Part shown: piece by piece, positions 37,380 to 46,078 of the stretch | Layout: each line of letters opens with the position of its first letter | How positions within the stretch are numbered: the stretch's first letter is position 1 | Assembly: GCF_900103545.1 (NCBI RefSeq) | Contig: NZ_FNHH01000017.1 | Span: forward strand, 1-64,000 | Source of the DNA: Daejeonella rubra | GTDB lineage: Bacteria > Bacteroidota > Bacteroidia > Sphingobacteriales > Sphingobacteriaceae | Length of the DNA: 64,000 nucleotides | Reading direction: 5' to 3' | Notes under the pieces: model-generated | What the model saw: the letters and a program-made list of their open reading frames with translations, nothing else | What the model was told of the DNA's origin: nothing | Database searches by the model: none | Made by a program: the position numbers and the translations under genes

Positions 37380-38696
37380 TTATAGTTTTCCGGTTTCTTT
37401 TAACAACTTGTAATAAGCAAAAATGATATTGATTTCTGAATTGGTGTATTGCAACTCTGCATCTAATTTGGTGTTACTGGCATCAATAAAATCAAGTAAA
37501 ATAGCTAATTGATTGTTGTATTTGCTTTCCATAATCCTATAATTTTCATTCGCTAAATCTTTGTTTTTCTCAAATGTTTTATTTTGAGTAACTGATTCGT
37601 TGTATTTAATGTATCCCGCATTCACCGCTACTTCTATCATCTGTTCAGCTTCGTTTGCTTGTGCAATCGCTTTATCTCTTTCAAACCGTACCTGCTTAAT
37701 TTTCCTCGGTGTTTTGTAAAACGCATCTATATTGAAATTCAGCGAAAGCCCTGTACTCCAGCCATTGGTGTACATATCCAACGCTGGTGAGGAGGTCGTA
37801 ATCGGACGAGCCAATTTATTCCCTGCGAATGCAGATAAGGAGGGCATCATTTCCGATTTAGTAATCTTTTCGGATGTTTCATAAATATCCACTGCTTTTT
37901 GCGTCATCAAGACAGTCGGGTGTTTTTGAGCCAAAGCTATATAATCGTCAAGGAATAATGCCTGCGGCATATTTTTCAATACATTCTCATCGGGTATAAT
38001 CTGTTCATTGTCAGGCAGGCCTAATGCTACGGTAAGTTGTTTGTTCAAAATCTGGCGATTGTTTTCCACAACCTGCAAAACAAGGTTCAGATTGGACAGT
38101 TGCAACTCGCCACGGATAACATCGTTTCGTGTAACCATTCCTTCTTTGAAGAATTTATTGATATTATCTAACCGTTGTTTTGCCAATTGGATATTCTGTT
38201 GATAAACTGCTTTTTGATTTACCAATTTGTACAAATCCAGATAATAGCCCAATACCAACAGTTTGATGCTTTGTTCGTTTGTTTGGTAATTCAGTTCCAT
38301 AAGCTCCTCTCGAAGTATTGTAGCCTTAACACTGTTTTTAACCATTCCTCCTTTCCAGATAAGTTGGCTTGCATCTATGGAAAAAGTATTACCAAAATGG
38401 GGTAAATCAATACGGCTAGCTTTAGAAAAGTCCTTTTCTATAACGTAAACATCACCTAAATAATAACCTTGCAGTCCGGCATTCAAACTTGGTAATCGTG
38501 CATTTTTGGCAACCTCAACGCCTTGTCGGGCAATGTCAATATCTGCTTTTGATACAGCTAAATTCGGGTGATTTTCTATTGCCAAATGGAAAAGCTCTTC
38601 AACCGAGATTTTTCTTTCTGTAATTTGTTGTGCATCAGTAGTGCCTGTCGTTAGAAAAATAGAAGCCATCAGCATAATTGTTGTTCTTAGTTTCAT
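37380..38696 (-). CDS. TolC-family outer-membrane efflux protein
   Basis: A 438-residue protein with signal peptide (1-23) and the alpha-helical TolC repeat pairs. VAKNARLPSLNAGLQGY and the second NAAR-like stretch DASNTKLDAELQYTNSEIN are typical of the OEP family. It provides the outer-membrane channel of the pump. A GTTTGAGTTCAAAC operator (38721-38734) lies 25 bases upstream of the ATG, the same sequence as in front of marR. Confidence 0.93.
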   Translation of the reverse strand: MKLRTTIMLMASIFLTTGTTDAQQITERKISVEELFHLAIENHPNLAVSKADIDIARQGVEVAKNARLPSLNAGLQGYYLGDVYVIEKDFSKASRIDLPHFGNTFSIDASQLIWKGGMVKNSVKATILREELMELNYQTNEQSIKLLVLGYYLDLYKLVNQKAVYQQNIQLAKQRLDNINKFFKEGMVTRNDVIRGELQLSNLNLVLQVVENNRQILNKQLTVALGLPDNEQIIPDENVLKNMPQALFLDDYIALAQKHPTVLMTQKAVDIYETSEKITKSEMMPSLSAFAGNKLARPITTSSPALDMYTNGWSTGLSLNFNIDAFYKTPRKIKQVRFERDKAIAQANEAEQMIEVAVNAGYIKYNESVTQNKTFEKNKDLANENYRIMESKYNNQLAILLDFIDASNTKLDAELQYTNSEINIIFAYYKLLKETGKL

Positions 38697-38720
38697 TTGT
38701 TATTAATTCGCTATCGTACT

Positions 38721-38734
38721 GTTTGAGTTCAAAC
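38721..38734. promoter_or_regulatory. MarR operator upstream of tolC
   Basis: GTTTGAGTTCAAAC is an inverted repeat 13/14 identical to the centre of the palindrome in front of marR. It lies between marR and tolC, upstream of the efflux operon, overlapping a possible -7 box. Confidence 0.8.
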
Positions 38735-38759
38735 TATTATTTTAAATAAAGGGTTAATT

Positions 38760-39212
38760 TTATCCTTTTATTTTTTGGTAAACCTTCTGGAGAATATTGG
38801 TTGTGTTTTCAAGTTCTTTAACAGAAATATCAATTTTAATAGATTCATACATTTCTTCAAGTGGGGGTATCAACTTTTCTTGATAGGCTTCGCCTTCCGC
38901 TGTCAATGCTATCAGATTATTTCGTCTGTCCGTAGGGTCTTGAGTTCTTGTTACTAAATCACGGGCTGCCAGATTATCAATCAATGAAGTAATACTTGCC
39001 TTATTTCGGCTTGTCTTTTCCGCGATTTCTTTTTGATTGATATTGTCTTGTTGCCATAGAACATACAAAACCTCAAGCATTTCTATGGTTACTTCAAGAT
39101 TGTGTTCTTTCACTTTTCGTGTGAAGTGATTAATCATTACTTTACGTATATCACGCAAAGTATCCATAAATTGAACCATTTTCGCTAATTCTCCTGTTTC
39201 TTTAATTTTCAC
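38760..39212 (-). CDS. MarR-family transcriptional regulator of the efflux operon
   Basis: A 150-residue winged-helix repressor starting at GTG (39212); the frame is open to 39245 but that would run into the promoter. ISQKEIAEKTS-like NQKEIAEKTSRNKASITSLIDNLAARDLV is the recognition helix and DPTDRRNNLIALTAEGE the wing. The regulator probably senses toxic ligands that its pump exports. A -7 box TATCTTTG lies 4 bases upstream of the GTG, and a 30-bp perfect palindrome (39226-39255) overlaps the -33 region, implying autorepression. Confidence 0.92.
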   Translation of the reverse strand: MKIKETGELAKMVQFMDTLRDIRKVMINHFTRKVKEHNLEVTIEMLEVLYVLWQQDNINQKEIAEKTSRNKASITSLIDNLAARDLVTRTQDPTDRRNNLIALTAEGEAYQEKLIPPLEEMYESIKIDISVKELENTTNILQKVYQKIKG

Positions 39213-39216
39213 AAGG

Positions 39217-39224
39217 CAAAGATA
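39217..39224 (-). promoter_or_regulatory. -7 promoter element of marR
   Basis: Minus-strand TATCTTTG, exact TAnnTTTG, with a TTTG 18 bases upstream inside the operator. It ends 4 bases before the GTG start codon, implying a leaderless mRNA. Confidence 0.65.
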
Positions 39225-39225
39225 T

Positions 39226-39255
39226 AAAAATCGGTTTGAATTCAAACCGATTTTT
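39226..39255. promoter_or_regulatory. MarR operator (30-bp perfect palindrome)
   Basis: Two 15-base arms, AAAAATCGGTTTGAA and its reverse complement TTCAAACCGATTTTT, meet without a spacer. The core GTTTGAATTCAAAC (39234-39247) recurs upstream of tolC with one mismatch, and a third degenerate half-site GTTAATTCAAAC is at 39268-39279. Confidence 0.88.
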
Positions 39256-39815
39256 TAAATAAAAAATGTTAATTCAAACCATTTTTAAAAGGAATTTTAG
39301 CATAATTATTTTATTTGATGTAGAAGCTGTTTTAAATTGTATTGAGTTAGAAGATTATATAAAATTGAGTTTAAATTACTGAAATATAAAGAGTTAAACC
39401 AAAATTAAAGGCTGTTAGCCTGTATTCAGAATGGAAGCTTATTTTCATCCGGCTAGGACAATCAAATATAAAGACCATGTTGCCTATATTGTACAATAGG
39501 TTTTTACCAATCTTTTGGAAAGGTGAACGATTTTTTCTTTCCTTTGGTATTGGTAATTATCATTATAGATTTATTTATTTAATTTAAGGTTTTTAAGATC
39601 TCGTTCTTGAAAAGTGTAAAATAAACTGTGTCAAAAGTTAAAATCACTAACTTTATATACACTTTATTTTACACTCTAGTATACTTTCACTAAGAATAGG
39701 GAAGAAACTTGAAGTAGCCACCATATCTCATTCCAAAGTATCTACATCAACTATGCTTCAAAGGCTAAAGCCCGGCCTCGTTCCAGAAATGACTTATTTG
39801 TTAACGATGTAAAGG
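39256..39815. other. Gene-free stretch with insertion-sequence-like inverted repeats
   Basis: No full gene. GTGTAAAATAAA (39614-39625) and its exact inverse TTTATTTTACAC (39663-39674) form a 12-bp inverted pair around a 37-base spacer containing TGTGTCAAAAGTTAAA, which looks like the terminal repeat of a transposable element. A short frame 39720-39810 reads like the end of a lost gene. This marks the junction between the efflux operon and the lipid cluster. Confidence 0.45.
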
Positions 39816-40751
39816 TCAGCTAATCTTAGACTGGAATAGGTCTAGATATTTTTTAATCTGCGGAGTTCTTGCCAGTAAGTTGAAGACCGAAATTCCAACG
39901 ATTGCAGTTATGATGCCTGCTAACACATCCAGCATATAATGATGGCTAGTATAAATTGCCGCAAACCAGATACCAACCATTACTATTGCAAAAAAGATAT
40001 TGATTTTTCCCAAGTGGTTCTTCAAACCGTAATAAAGTACTGTAACAGGATATGACGAATGTAAGGATGGCATGGCAGCAAATACATTGGAACCCTTGCT
40101 ATAAATAGATTGGAATAAGGAAAAATCAAAAAACAAGTCAAATCTACTTAGGCCTGCGCTATTTCCTTTGGTGTTGGCAAAAAAATTAAACCCATATTCT
40201 TTTACGTACCATGGTGGAGCGGCGGGATAGGCGTAGTAGATGGCAAAACCAATAAAGTTAACCAGTACAAAGGTGAGGGAAAAATATTGGAATTGCTGTC
40301 TATTTCTGAAAAAGAGAAAGGTAGCCAATGCCAATGGAACAGGGATCCACATGATGTAGAACAAACCACTACAAACATCTAAAAAGGAATTGGTGTGGAG
40401 TAGCCAATATTCATTTGGGGTAATTACCATTCCCTGAAAATTGATACCGAACCAACTTTTTTCTATTTGATATAAACTTTCTATATGCACCTCGTTAAAC
40501 CAATAGTTTGGAAATGCCTTCATGTAATCGAATACAATCCAGTATATGATGAAGATGGAAAAGCCAATGATGAATTTACGGGTGGCTTGTGAAATGTACA
40601 GTGTGTTGAAAATGAATATCAATACCAATTGGTCAGTTTTAAAGCCAACAAATAGGTTTGATAAGAGTAAATAAAAAACCGAGAGTAGTAGTGTTAGTAC
40701 TATATCTTTTTTGGTAAAGAGCCTTGTATTTTTTGGACTATCATTGTGCAT
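39816..40751 (-). CDS. PAP2-family phosphotransferase, putative inositol phosphorylceramide synthase
   Basis: A 311-residue membrane protein with about seven membrane segments. It has the PAP2 sites split as in IPC synthases: PAAPPWY (177-182), PSLHSSYP (228-235) with catalytic H231, and YTSHHYMLD (267-275) with H271 and D275. In the yeast Aur1 and bacterial families these transfer phosphoinositol from phosphatidylinositol to ceramide. Last gene of the cluster, immediately after the hydroxylase gene (1-base spacing). The assignment rests on motifs and the other genes of the locus. Confidence 0.85.
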   Translation of the reverse strand: MHNDSPKNTRLFTKKDIVLTLLLSVFYLLLSNLFVGFKTDQLVLIFIFNTLYISQATRKFIIGFSIFIIYWIVFDYMKAFPNYWFNEVHIESLYQIEKSWFGINFQGMVITPNEYWLLHTNSFLDVCSGLFYIMWIPVPLALATFLFFRNRQQFQYFSLTFVLVNFIGFAIYYAYPAAPPWYVKEYGFNFFANTKGNSAGLSRFDLFFDFSLFQSIYSKGSNVFAAMPSLHSSYPVTVLYYGLKNHLGKINIFFAIVMVGIWFAAIYTSHHYMLDVLAGIITAIVGISVFNLLARTPQIKKYLDLFQSKIS

Positions 40752-40752
40752 G

Positions 40753-41373
40753 TCATTTTTTTTCGAAGTCAGACCTGAAGATTTTATCCCATATTATCGA
40801 GCTTACGCCATAGCCCTTGGTTGGGTCTGAATAATGGTGTAACATGTGGTGCTGTTTTATTTTTTTCCAAAACACGCTTTTAAAATTAGCATGGTGAATG
40901 GCATAATGAACCATGTCGTAAAATAGATAGCCACCAATAAAACCAATAAAAAAAGCATAAACCATGGTGTCGGGCAAAAGCCAATCGAACAGAAAGTAGA
41001 AGCCAAGTGCTAATGGAATACTTGCAGATGGGGGCATTACCAATCTATTGGCATCATTGGGGTAATCGTGATGTACGCCATGAAAAATAAAATGCAAACG
41101 TTTTCCCCATTTGCCAGAAGGGTGAAAGTGGAAGATGTACCGATGCAGTACATACTCCGTTATTGTCCAGATTAAAAGACCAAATGCCAACCAACCAAAA
41201 AACTCCAATACGGGCATCTTGACATCGAATAAGGACTTCCAAATTAAAAAAACAATAACTGGAACATAAACAATCAATGGTACATAATAGCGCACTTTAG
41301 ATAAGCTTTCCATGAAGTCGCTTTTAAACATTCTGATTGGATCTGTTGAATTGGAAACAAAATTTCTTTTCAT
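40753..41373 (-). CDS. Fatty acid hydroxylase / sterol desaturase family protein
   Basis: A 206-residue membrane di-iron oxygenase. Histidine boxes: H77-RYIFH82, H98-GVHH102, H157-YAIHH161 and H175-HMLHH180, the pattern of ceramide fatty-acid hydroxylases such as Scs7/FA2H. It may hydroxylate the acyl chain or the sphingoid base of ceramide; it has no cytochrome b5 domain, so an external electron donor is needed. It lies 2 bases upstream of the IPC synthase stop-codon side gene and 2 downstream of the CDP-alcohol transferase gene. Confidence 0.9.
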   Translation of the reverse strand: MKRNFVSNSTDPIRMFKSDFMESLSKVRYYVPLIVYVPVIVFLIWKSLFDVKMPVLEFFGWLAFGLLIWTITEYVLHRYIFHFHPSGKWGKRLHFIFHGVHHDYPNDANRLVMPPSASIPLALGFYFLFDWLLPDTMVYAFFIGFIGGYLFYDMVHYAIHHANFKSVFWKKIKQHHMLHHYSDPTKGYGVSSIIWDKIFRSDFEKK

Positions 41374-41375
41374 TG

Positions 41376-42668
41376 CTAAACCTTGGTCCTTTCTGTAATT
41401 ATTTTAGTCGGTTCATTGGCTTCGCGACCCTTAAATTCTATATATTTTACATTTGGAAACCAAAAAGTACCACCTTCGATACGTATAAATATTCGTTCCA
41501 CCTGTATTTTCTTGTCATTTGCAGTTACATAGACGTGATACCGTTTGTCTACTGCAGACTTAGTAAGATACATAGGGGGGTTTTTACGGGCCGCAAATTT
41601 TAGTTCATACTGTCCGTTGCCAAGGTCTTTTGTTTCAATGCCGTAGGCAAATTTTCTTTGTATATACGAAAGTCCTTTTTTTTCTCCCTGGTCTGCGTAG
41701 CGCATCCAAAATACGTTTATTGGGCTTTTCGTATTCAGTTTTCCATTTGAGTCCACATTTAACTGACAAATTATCGTATTGGTATTGGGATCTCGTTGTA
41801 TGTAAAAAAGTTGGTTTTTGATGTCTTTTGGAACCGGAAAGGTTAGGGGAGATGGATTATCCTGTTGTGCGTTTGCCGGAATAGTTGCGCTAAAGCTAAA
41901 AGCAAGTAGGAAACAGATAAATAAGATCGGTTTATTGGTATCCTTCCTTTCTGCCGCATCTTGCGCATCCAAGACTTTTTTAGCATCCTGCAACCGTCTA
42001 ATTGCCGTTAAATTTGTTAGAAATGCCATTATGGTAATGGGCAAGGTGAAGATGGTCATGGTTTCAAACACATGGAAGGAAATTCCAGAGATGTAAAATT
42101 TATAATCGCCGCCAATGAATTGGCCTGTTATGCCACAGGCAATTGCAAAAACCCCAATGGTAACCACACGTTCTGGCCTTTGCATCAGTCCACCTTTACA
42201 CTCAACGCCCAATCCCTCTGCTCGTGCCCGGGTATAGCTTACCATCATAGAGCCAATTAATGCGATAAATGCAAATAGGGAACTTAAGAAAAAATGGTGA
42301 GCAACCAAATAATAGCAGATCCCCAAAAACATGATCAGTTCGCTATACCTGTCCAGCACGGAATCATAAAGCATCCCGAATCTTGAGCTCATGTTGCCTA
42401 GGCGAGCCACCTGCCCATCGAGCATGTCAAAAAGGCCTGCAAAAAGAACCATGGCACCTCCCCAGCCTATATAAGATAAGTCGCCCCGATTTGATTTTTC
42501 TGCGCCCATGACAAAAATGCTGGCAACTCCAATGTTTAAGATAAGACCAATGGTGGTTACCGCATTTGGGGTAAGTCCAATTTTTATCATCCCCCTTACA
42601 AAGGGATTAATGACTTTATAGATGAGCTGCTGTAGGCCATCTCGGACAGTTAATGTTGTTGGTTTCAT
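41376..42668 (-). CDS. CDP-alcohol phosphatidyltransferase fused to DUF4833 (putative PIP synthase)
   Basis: A 430-residue fusion. The membrane domain (1-225) carries the complete motif D81-x2-DG-x2-AR-x8-G-x3-D-x3-D106 and is inferred to make phosphatidylinositol phosphate from CDP-diacylglycerol and inositol-3-phosphate. Residues 244-269 (PILFICFLLAFSFSATIPANAQQ) look like a signal peptide ending in AQQ, now internal, followed by a periplasmic DUF4833 domain. This suggests a fusion of a transferase with a once separately secreted protein. In Bacteroides the two are separate genes in the inositol-lipid locus. Confidence 0.9.
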   Translation of the reverse strand: MKPTTLTVRDGLQQLIYKVINPFVRGMIKIGLTPNAVTTIGLILNIGVASIFVMGAEKSNRGDLSYIGWGGAMVLFAGLFDMLDGQVARLGNMSSRFGMLYDSVLDRYSELIMFLGICYYLVAHHFFLSSLFAFIALIGSMMVSYTRARAEGLGVECKGGLMQRPERVVTIGVFAIACGITGQFIGGDYKFYISGISFHVFETMTIFTLPITIMAFLTNLTAIRRLQDAKKVLDAQDAAERKDTNKPILFICFLLAFSFSATIPANAQQDNPSPLTFPVPKDIKNQLFYIQRDPNTNTIICQLNVDSNGKLNTKSPINVFWMRYADQGEKKGLSYIQRKFAYGIETKDLGNGQYELKFAARKNPPMYLTKSAVDKRYHVYVTANDKKIQVERIFIRIEGGTFWFPNVKYIEFKGREANEPTKIITERTKV

Positions 42669-42678
42669 GTTTTCTGAT

Positions 42679-45243
42679 TTAAAAATCTAATTTTACCCTT
42701 GCTCTGATGCCCCATTCAGATACCTCTGGATGATTGAGGTAATTGAACCTTTTTACCACATCAACCCTAAGCAGCTTGAAGATATTGCCAATACCAATGC
42801 TTCCTTCCAAATAGGGTGTGTTGCTTAAGGCGTAAGTACGTTGTGCACCAGTTTCATATTTGGGAAGTTGATATAGATTTTGGTTCAAGGCAGGGTTGTT
42901 TTCATCTCTCAAGCCTCCAAAAAGTGCCTTGAAAGAAACCATTTCCCTTAGTTTTAATTTGCTTATCAAAGGCATCTTGTTAAAAAAGAAGCCATTAAAA
43001 TTATGATCTATGTTTAGACTTGCATAATGATCGCTCACAAACTCCAAAAAATTCATCAGGTTATAAGAATTGAGTTGGTAGGCATAGGTTTGGTTTGCAC
43101 GGTGTATGCCCAGCAAGGGGAAAGGCACCGTGCCTGCAATATAGCCTCCCTCAACAGTAACATCGCTATAGCCCAATTGCGATAGGTAAAAACGTTTATC
43201 TATACTGCCCATGATGTTATGGTAGTTGTATTCTCCTCCCAAAAGGCCTTTTATGCCTGCGGTATATCGTAAATTAAATACAGGATATCGATCTACAATT
43301 GGTGTTCTGTATATTTTTCCCTGATAAAATTTTTCATTGGGTGCGTACCTTAGGTGCAGCGAAAGTTCTGATGTGGTTAACTGGTTAACATTACTAAGCA
43401 CTTGCTGATTAAAGGTTTGGTAGGATAGACCTCCGGCCGGACTTTGGCTCCATTTTTTTAAGCCTAGGGCATAAGAGAAATGATTTTCAAATTCTTTAAC
43501 ATAGTCTAATCGGTAAAAATCATTGTACAGCAACATGTCATTTACGCCTCTTTTAAATGATAATAGAAAGTTGTCTTCTTGTACAAACTGAAGCTCTTGC
43601 CCTGGTATTTTAGTGTCTCGCTGAAAACTAGCCCTAATGTAGTTCTGGGGAAACTGGTAAATAGATTTGTTATTGATAGAGTAAGTTGCCGATAAAAAGA
43701 ACTTCCATTTCTCGTCTTTAAACCCATAAGCCGCATAGTTTTCAAAATAGAAACGTTTACTTAGCTCGGGTGTGGTTCTTCCGCCTATGCGTAACCTAAA
43801 ACCTTCTACATTGTTAAAGCTGTAAAAAGTGTTTACGGGGCCAACCTCATAAGGGCCAAAGTTTTGGTAGCCGGCAAAAAGTAGCGTTACAATTTGCATC
43901 GTTTTTTTAAACGAGGGTAAATTCTGAAGCGTATCTATATTGCCATATATTTTTAACTGATTGGGAGAAATGCTATCGAGCCTGTTGTTCTTCCAAAAAT
44001 CGTCTGTTCTTGTAGTTGCGCCCACAGCTTGTTCTACTGGTTTTCCTTTAAAAATGGTATCTGGTAAAGTTATATTGGTGTTAAAGTCTTTGTAGCTTAC
44101 ACTTCTTTCGCCAGTAAACCCGAGACCCTTGTTTTTGCTGATCCCAAAATCTGCCAATAAATTGCTTTTACTCAAATAATACCTTTTATCTGTGTTCTCT
44201 TCAAAATCTAGGTCTATTTTTAGTGCCCTCACAAAATTAAGGTTGATATTTTTATTTACTCCAAAGGAAGCCTTTCTTACTGCATAATTGCCATCCATTG
44301 TAATGTATATCTGACCTTCAAAAAGCATATCGGCTTTGTTGCGGGGCGTAAAAGAAAGCTCAATTACATTTGGAATTTGGTCTTTAATGGTGTCGGTAAT
44401 AAAGTATTTATAAAAAGTAGGGGCAGAGTTGGCAATAGGGCTTAAAAATTCGTTGCTCATTACAGAGATGTTATTGTCGTAAATCTCGATGTTCTGATAC
44501 ATCCTGCCGAAATAAGCCTTCATGCCTTGATTATCTATGTACCGATTGTCGAAATCAACCTGTTTTTCTCCCAAAATAACAGTTTTGTTCTTTTCTGGAG
44601 ATTTACTGAAGTAATGTTCAGAAAGTTTTTCCTGTATATAAAGTGGCAACAGATTTTTACCGCCAATTAGTGTAGAATCTTGCTCTTGGAACAAAAACTG
44701 ATAATTTCTGAATATTTTTCTATTCTTGAATTTTTCTGAAAGGTTGCTCATGGAGAAAACCATTTTCTCATATTCTTTGTAAGAAACGGTATTGTAATTT
44801 GTTAAACGGTTTTTGTCCCTATTGGCAATTACTTGTCTAATTAATTCTACCGCAGGATTATCTTTGTTGCGATACTTTACCCTTTTGCCACCAATAATGC
44901 TAACCTCGCTTAGCGATTGAGCATCTGGTTGTAGCACTACGTTTATGGTTTGGCTAGTGCCTTTGGTAAATGGTTTGATGATAGCTTGATAACCAACAGA
45001 ACTAAATTTAAGCGAATTATAGTTTGCTGAAGTAACGATGTTGTATGCGCCATCCAAATCTGTTTGTGTGCCAATTTTGGTATCGTTAAAAAATATGGTA
45101 ACGTAAGGAAGGGTTTCTTTGGTAACCGCATCTTTAACAACACCTTTTATAATGGTCTGTTGTGCAAATGTTTGCAGCACAAAACCAAGGCAAAGGATAA
45201 TTGCCAGCCCTATAGATTTTACGGGTTTATAATTTTTTATCAT
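42679..45243 (-). CDS. DUF5686 outer-membrane protein with carboxypeptidase-like N-terminal domain
   Basis: An 854-residue protein with a signal peptide (ending FAQQ), a carboxypeptidase-D-like beta-sandwich (about 29-110, IIKGVVKDAVTKETLPYVTIFFND), and a large DUF5686 region with many beta-strands and a terminal aromatic residue (VKLDF) as in outer-membrane barrels. Function not established. In the lipid cluster it could move or accept phosphosphingolipids at the outer membrane, but that is a guess from context. The start of the next gene (GtrA) overlaps its ATG by 4 bases. Confidence 0.85.
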   Translation of the reverse strand: MIKNYKPVKSIGLAIILCLGFVLQTFAQQTIIKGVVKDAVTKETLPYVTIFFNDTKIGTQTDLDGAYNIVTSANYNSLKFSSVGYQAIIKPFTKGTSQTINVVLQPDAQSLSEVSIIGGKRVKYRNKDNPAVELIRQVIANRDKNRLTNYNTVSYKEYEKMVFSMSNLSEKFKNRKIFRNYQFLFQEQDSTLIGGKNLLPLYIQEKLSEHYFSKSPEKNKTVILGEKQVDFDNRYIDNQGMKAYFGRMYQNIEIYDNNISVMSNEFLSPIANSAPTFYKYFITDTIKDQIPNVIELSFTPRNKADMLFEGQIYITMDGNYAVRKASFGVNKNINLNFVRALKIDLDFEENTDKRYYLSKSNLLADFGISKNKGLGFTGERSVSYKDFNTNITLPDTIFKGKPVEQAVGATTRTDDFWKNNRLDSISPNQLKIYGNIDTLQNLPSFKKTMQIVTLLFAGYQNFGPYEVGPVNTFYSFNNVEGFRLRIGGRTTPELSKRFYFENYAAYGFKDEKWKFFLSATYSINNKSIYQFPQNYIRASFQRDTKIPGQELQFVQEDNFLLSFKRGVNDMLLYNDFYRLDYVKEFENHFSYALGLKKWSQSPAGGLSYQTFNQQVLSNVNQLTTSELSLHLRYAPNEKFYQGKIYRTPIVDRYPVFNLRYTAGIKGLLGGEYNYHNIMGSIDKRFYLSQLGYSDVTVEGGYIAGTVPFPLLGIHRANQTYAYQLNSYNLMNFLEFVSDHYASLNIDHNFNGFFFNKMPLISKLKLREMVSFKALFGGLRDENNPALNQNLYQLPKYETGAQRTYALSNTPYLEGSIGIGNIFKLLRVDVVKRFNYLNHPEVSEWGIRARVKLDF

Positions 45244-45617
45244 TTATTGATGAAGATAAATTGCTTTTGCATCAGGTAATTGTAGGTAGTACCTATTAAG
45301 ATAGAAGCAATAATTTTTGATGCCATATAGTTGAGTTTCCCAAAATGGGTTAACATGTACACGCTTGCTGTTACCAACAACAAATTGCCTGTCCAAACGA
45401 GAATGTATTTAACTATTTGTAGCTTTATGCTTTTTTTTGTTGCATTGAACACCCAGTTTCGGCCCATGTAAAAGTTTACACAACCACCTAATATTGTTCC
45501 AGCAACACTTGCCGTAACGTAGCCTGCGGCTATAAATTCTACCAAAACTAAAGTAGTGGCAAAATCTGCTGCAGATGCGATAAGCGAACTTAGTTGCGCC
45601 TTAACAAAACTTAACAT
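45240..45617 (-). CDS. GtrA family membrane protein
   Basis: A 125-residue protein with four predicted membrane segments, characteristic of GtrA: FVKAQLSSLIASAADFATTLVLVEF near the N-terminus and NFYMGRNWVFNATKKS between helices 2 and 3. GtrA proteins are flippases or exporters of lipid-linked sugars. Here it could flip a phosphoinositol lipid intermediate, as the cluster lacks another flippase; no direct evidence. It overlaps the DUF5686 gene and follows the pgpA-like gene. Confidence 0.88.
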   Translation of the reverse strand: MLSFVKAQLSSLIASAADFATTLVLVEFIAAGYVTASVAGTILGGCVNFYMGRNWVFNATKKSIKLQIVKYILVWTGNLLLVTASVYMLTHFGKLNYMASKIIASILIGTTYNYLMQKQFIFINK

Positions 45618-45623
45618 TGAGTT

Positions 45624-46073
45624 TTAAAACAAACCAAAATAGATTAATAATTGCAGACAGCTATTTGCATAAATTCCTGCCAATAAATCGTCTGCCATTA
45701 CGCCAAGTCCGCCTGGTAAATGCTCTAATTTTTTAATGTAGAAAGGTTTTACAATGTCGAAAAACCTGAACAATACCAGCCCAACAAAAATGTACCTAAA
45801 ATCTACAGGAACAAATAGGAGGGTAACGCACATACCGGCAACTTCGTCTATTACAACACGCTGATGGTCTTTGCCCCAGTCTGCTTCTACTACATTGGCA
45901 CTTCTAATGCCTTGTAGCGTTAGAAGTGCTGTAACCAATATGGTTGCAAGTATATGTTCGGGCTCAAAAAGCAATACAAAGTACCAAACAAGGCAGGTTG
46001 CAGTTGCCGCCACGGTACCTGCCCCCTTGCCTATGTAGCCTATTCCAAAACAGGATGATATGAGTTTGTGCAA
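45624..46073 (-). CDS. PgpA-like phosphatase, putative phosphatidylinositol phosphate phosphatase
   Basis: A 149-residue membrane phosphatase of the phosphatidylglycerophosphatase A family: GIGYIGKGAGTVAATAT, DWGKDHQRVVIDEVAGM with catalytic acids, and RFFDIVKPFYIKKLEHLPGGLGVMADDLLAGI. The start is a TTG at 46073, and no early ATG exists. In the Bacteroides inositol-lipid locus the matching gene is thought to dephosphorylate PIP to phosphatidylinositol. Context next to inositol-phosphate synthase supports that role over glycerophosphate work. Confidence 0.87.
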   Translation of the reverse strand: MHKLISSCFGIGYIGKGAGTVAATATCLVWYFVLLFEPEHILATILVTALLTLQGIRSANVVEADWGKDHQRVVIDEVAGMCVTLLFVPVDFRYIFVGLVLFRFFDIVKPFYIKKLEHLPGGLGVMADDLLAGIYANSCLQLLIYFGLF

Positions 46074-46078
46074 AAACG

